From: an uncultured Alphaproteobacteria bacterium
GTDB lineage: Bacteria; Pseudomonadota; Alphaproteobacteria; Micavibrionales; Micavibrionaceae
Length of the DNA: 5,984 nt
NCBI GenBank assembly: GCA_934538895.1
Contig: CAKTCH010000103.1
Coordinates: 1-5,984, forward strand
Direction: 5' to 3'
Positions 4,139 to 5,984 of this stretch are shown one piece after another. Numbering within the stretch: the stretch's first letter is position 1; each line of letters starts with the position of its first letter. The notes under the pieces are model-generated. The model searched no databases, had not been told where the DNA came from, and saw only the letters and a program-made list of their open reading frames with translations. A program made the position numbers and the translations under genes.

Positions 4139-5984
4139 ATGACCACCCGCACCGGACACGACACGCTCAAAGCCCGCAAAAGCCTGACCATCGATGGCAA
4201 GTCATACGACTATTTCAGCCTGCCGGAAGCGGCGAAGCAGATCGGCGACGTGGCGCGCCTGCCGTTCTCGATGAAAGTGCTGCTGGAGAATCTGCTGCGT
4301 TTCGAAGACGGTGTCTCGGTGACGGTCGATGACGTGAAGGCCTGTCACGCCTGGCTCGGTAATAAAGGCAAGACGGAACACGAAGTGGCCTACCGCCCCG
4401 CGCGCGTGCTGATGCAGGATTTCACCGGCGTTCCCGCCGTGGTCGATCTCGCGGCGATGCGCGAAGCGATGAAGGCGCTGGGCGGCAACGCGCAGAAAAT
4501 CAATCCGCTGACCGCCGTGGACCTCGTGATCGACCACTCGGTGATGGTCGATGCGTTTGGCAACGGCATGGCGTTTCAGGCCAACGTCGAACGTGAGTTC
4601 GAGCGCAACGGCGAACGCTACGCTTTCCTGCGCTGGGGCCAGCAGGCCTTCAGGAATTTCCGCGTCGTTCCGCCGGGCACGGGTATCTGCCATCAGGTGA
4701 ATCTTGAGTACCTCGCGCAGACGGTCTGGGTCGAACAGGATGAGGAACGCGGCAGCAACGTCGCCTATCCGGATACGCTGGTCGGCACCGACTCACATAC
4801 CACCATGGTCAACGGCCTGGCCGTTCTCGGCTGGGGCGTGGGTGGCATCGAGGCCGAAGCCGCGATGCTGGGCCAGCCCGTTTCAATGCTGATCCCCGAA
4901 GTGATTGGCTTCAAGCTGACCGGCAGGCTGAAGGAAGGCACCACCGCGACCGACCTCGTGCTGACCGTGACCGAAATGCTGCGCAAAAAAGGCGTGGTCA
5001 ACAAATTCGTCGAATTCTACGGCGCAGGCCTTGATAATCTCTCGCTCGCCGACCGCGCGACCATCGCCAACATGGCGCCGGAATATGGCGCGACCTGCGG
5101 CTTCTTCCCGATCGACGCCGAAACGATCCGTTACCTGAAATTCACGGGCCGCGACGAACACCGCGCGAAGCTGGTGGAAGAATACGCGAAAGCGCAGGGC
5201 ATGTGGCGCGACGCCGGTACGCCGGACCCGGTCTTTACCGATACGCTGGAACTGGATATCGCCACGGTCGAACCGTCGCTCGCCGGACCCAAGCGCCCGC
5301 AGGACCGCGTGCCGCTGTCCCAGTCGTCGGCGGTGTTCAAGAAATATCTCGCCGAGTCGCTGGGCGCGCTGCCGAACGGCAACGGCGATGAACGCATGGT
5401 TTCAGAAAAACCGATCTCACCGGACGAAGCGGAAAAATATAACAGCAAGCATGAAATCGCGGTCGAGGGCGCCGATTACAATCTCGGCCACGGCGCCGTC
5501 GTGATCGCCGCCATTACGTCCTGCACCAATACGTCGAACCCGTCTGTGATGCTGGCCGCCGGTCTGGTGGCGAAAAAAGCGCATGAGAAGGGCCTGAAAG
5601 TCAAACCGTGGGTGAAGACCTCTCTCGCGCCGGGCTCGCAGGTCGTGACCGATTATCTGGACAAGGCGGGCCTGACGCCGCACCTCGACGCGCTGGGCTT
5701 CAACCTCGTCGGTTATGGCTGCACCACCTGTATCGGCAACTCCGGCCCGCTGCCGGACCATATCGCCAAAGCGGTCGAGTCGGGCGACCTGACCGTCGCC
5801 GCCGTGCTCTCCGGTAACCGCAATTTCGAGGGCCGCATCAGCCCGCATGTGAAGGCGAACTATCTGGCCTCGCCGCCGCTGGTGGTGGCTTATGCGCTGC
5901 TCGGCAGCATGAAGCGGGATATCATGACGGAATCCCTCGGCACCGGCAGCGACGGCAAGCCCGTCTACCTGAAAGACATTTGGC
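4139..5984 (+). CDS. acnA: Aconitate hydratase AcnA, 3' end outside the window
   Basis: Aconitase interconverts citrate and isocitrate through cis-aconitate in the TCA cycle, using a [4Fe-4S] cluster in the cytoplasm. The open frame runs from ATG at 4139 to the window edge without a stop or frameshift: 615 codons of a protein normally near 890-900 residues, so the C-terminal swivel domain is missing. Hallmarks visible are GTDSHTTMVNG (with D218, S219, H220), GWGVGGIEAEAAMLGQP, ITSCTNTSNPSV with cluster ligand C462, GYGCTTCIGNSGPL with ligands C528 and C531, and SGNRNFEGR (558-566). Cysteine spacing (66 and 3) equals that of E. coli AcnA (C435, C501, C504). It belongs to the AcnA/IRP1 type rather than AcnB. 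The gene stands alone here with a long upstream region, so control is probably its own. Confidence 0.97.
   Translation, partial: MTTRTGHDTLKARKSLTIDGKSYDYFSLPEAAKQIGDVARLPFSMKVLLENLLRFEDGVSVTVDDVKACHAWLGNKGKTEHEVAYRPARVLMQDFTGVPAVVDLAAMREAMKALGGNAQKINPLTAVDLVIDHSVMVDAFGNGMAFQANVEREFERNGERYAFLRWGQQAFRNFRVVPPGTGICHQVNLEYLAQTVWVEQDEERGSNVAYPDTLVGTDSHTTMVNGLAVLGWGVGGIEAEAAMLGQPVSMLIPEVIGFKLTGRLKEGTTATDLVLTVTEMLRKKGVVNKFVEFYGAGLDNLSLADRATIANMAPEYGATCGFFPIDAETIRYLKFTGRDEHRAKLVEEYAKAQGMWRDAGTPDPVFTDTLELDIATVEPSLAGPKRPQDRVPLSQSSAVFKKYLAESLGALPNGNGDERMVSEKPISPDEAEKYNSKHEIAVEGADYNLGHGAVVIAAITSCTNTSNPSVMLAAGLVAKKAHEKGLKVKPWVKTSLAPGSQVVTDYLDKAGLTPHLDALGFNLVGYGCTTCIGNSGPLPDHIAKAVESGDLTVAAVLSGNRNFEGRISPHVKANYLASPPLVVAYALLGSMKRDIMTESLGTGSDGKPVYLKDIW

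Noticed and set aside
4202..4693. Minus-strand open frame opposite acnA (and similar ones at 4883-5161 and 5417-5848)
   Set aside because: They are antisense shadows of the intact aconitase frame, a common artefact in GC-rich DNA.

Overview
The window looks like chromosomal DNA of an alphaproteobacterium. This rests on the AcnA and FolD sequences, on the YggT-FolD pairing, and on the GC-rich coding DNA set against AT-rich intergenic DNA. It cannot be placed further without a search. No rRNA, tRNA, CRISPR array, transposase or integrase is visible.

Layout. (1) Positions 1-206 are an AT-rich leader with a good sigma70-type promoter overlapped by an inverted repeat. It drives a small membrane protein of unknown function (207-629). 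(2) On the minus strand, yggT (1487-1783) and folD (634-1482) form a tight two-gene unit that runs convergently into the first gene, with only 4 bases between the two stop codons. (3) From an 84-bp divergent gap, a plus-strand three-gene operon (1868-3742) encodes two exported paralogues with an HExxHxxxD metalloprotease-like motif and four matching cysteines, then a small soluble protein of unknown family. (4) The gap at 3743-4138 holds what I think is the most interesting element: a candidate small RNA of about 85 nt on the minus strand. It has its own TTGACA promoter, three CCUCC (anti-Shine-Dalgarno) motifs and a near-ideal Rho-independent terminator. A GC-rich hairpin block and a 12-bp palindrome lie between it and acnA. 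(5) acnA (aconitase) starts at 4139 and runs off the right edge with about two thirds of the protein present.

How it fits together. folD (one-carbon/folate metabolism) and acnA (TCA cycle) are housekeeping genes. The three-gene operon between them looks like an accessory envelope function: two secreted putative zinc proteins made in a translationally coupled pair, plus a cytoplasmic partner. The operon has no plus-strand terminator of its own with a U-tract. Its read-through mRNA would therefore be antisense to the candidate small RNA, which ties the two together as a testable regulatory pair.
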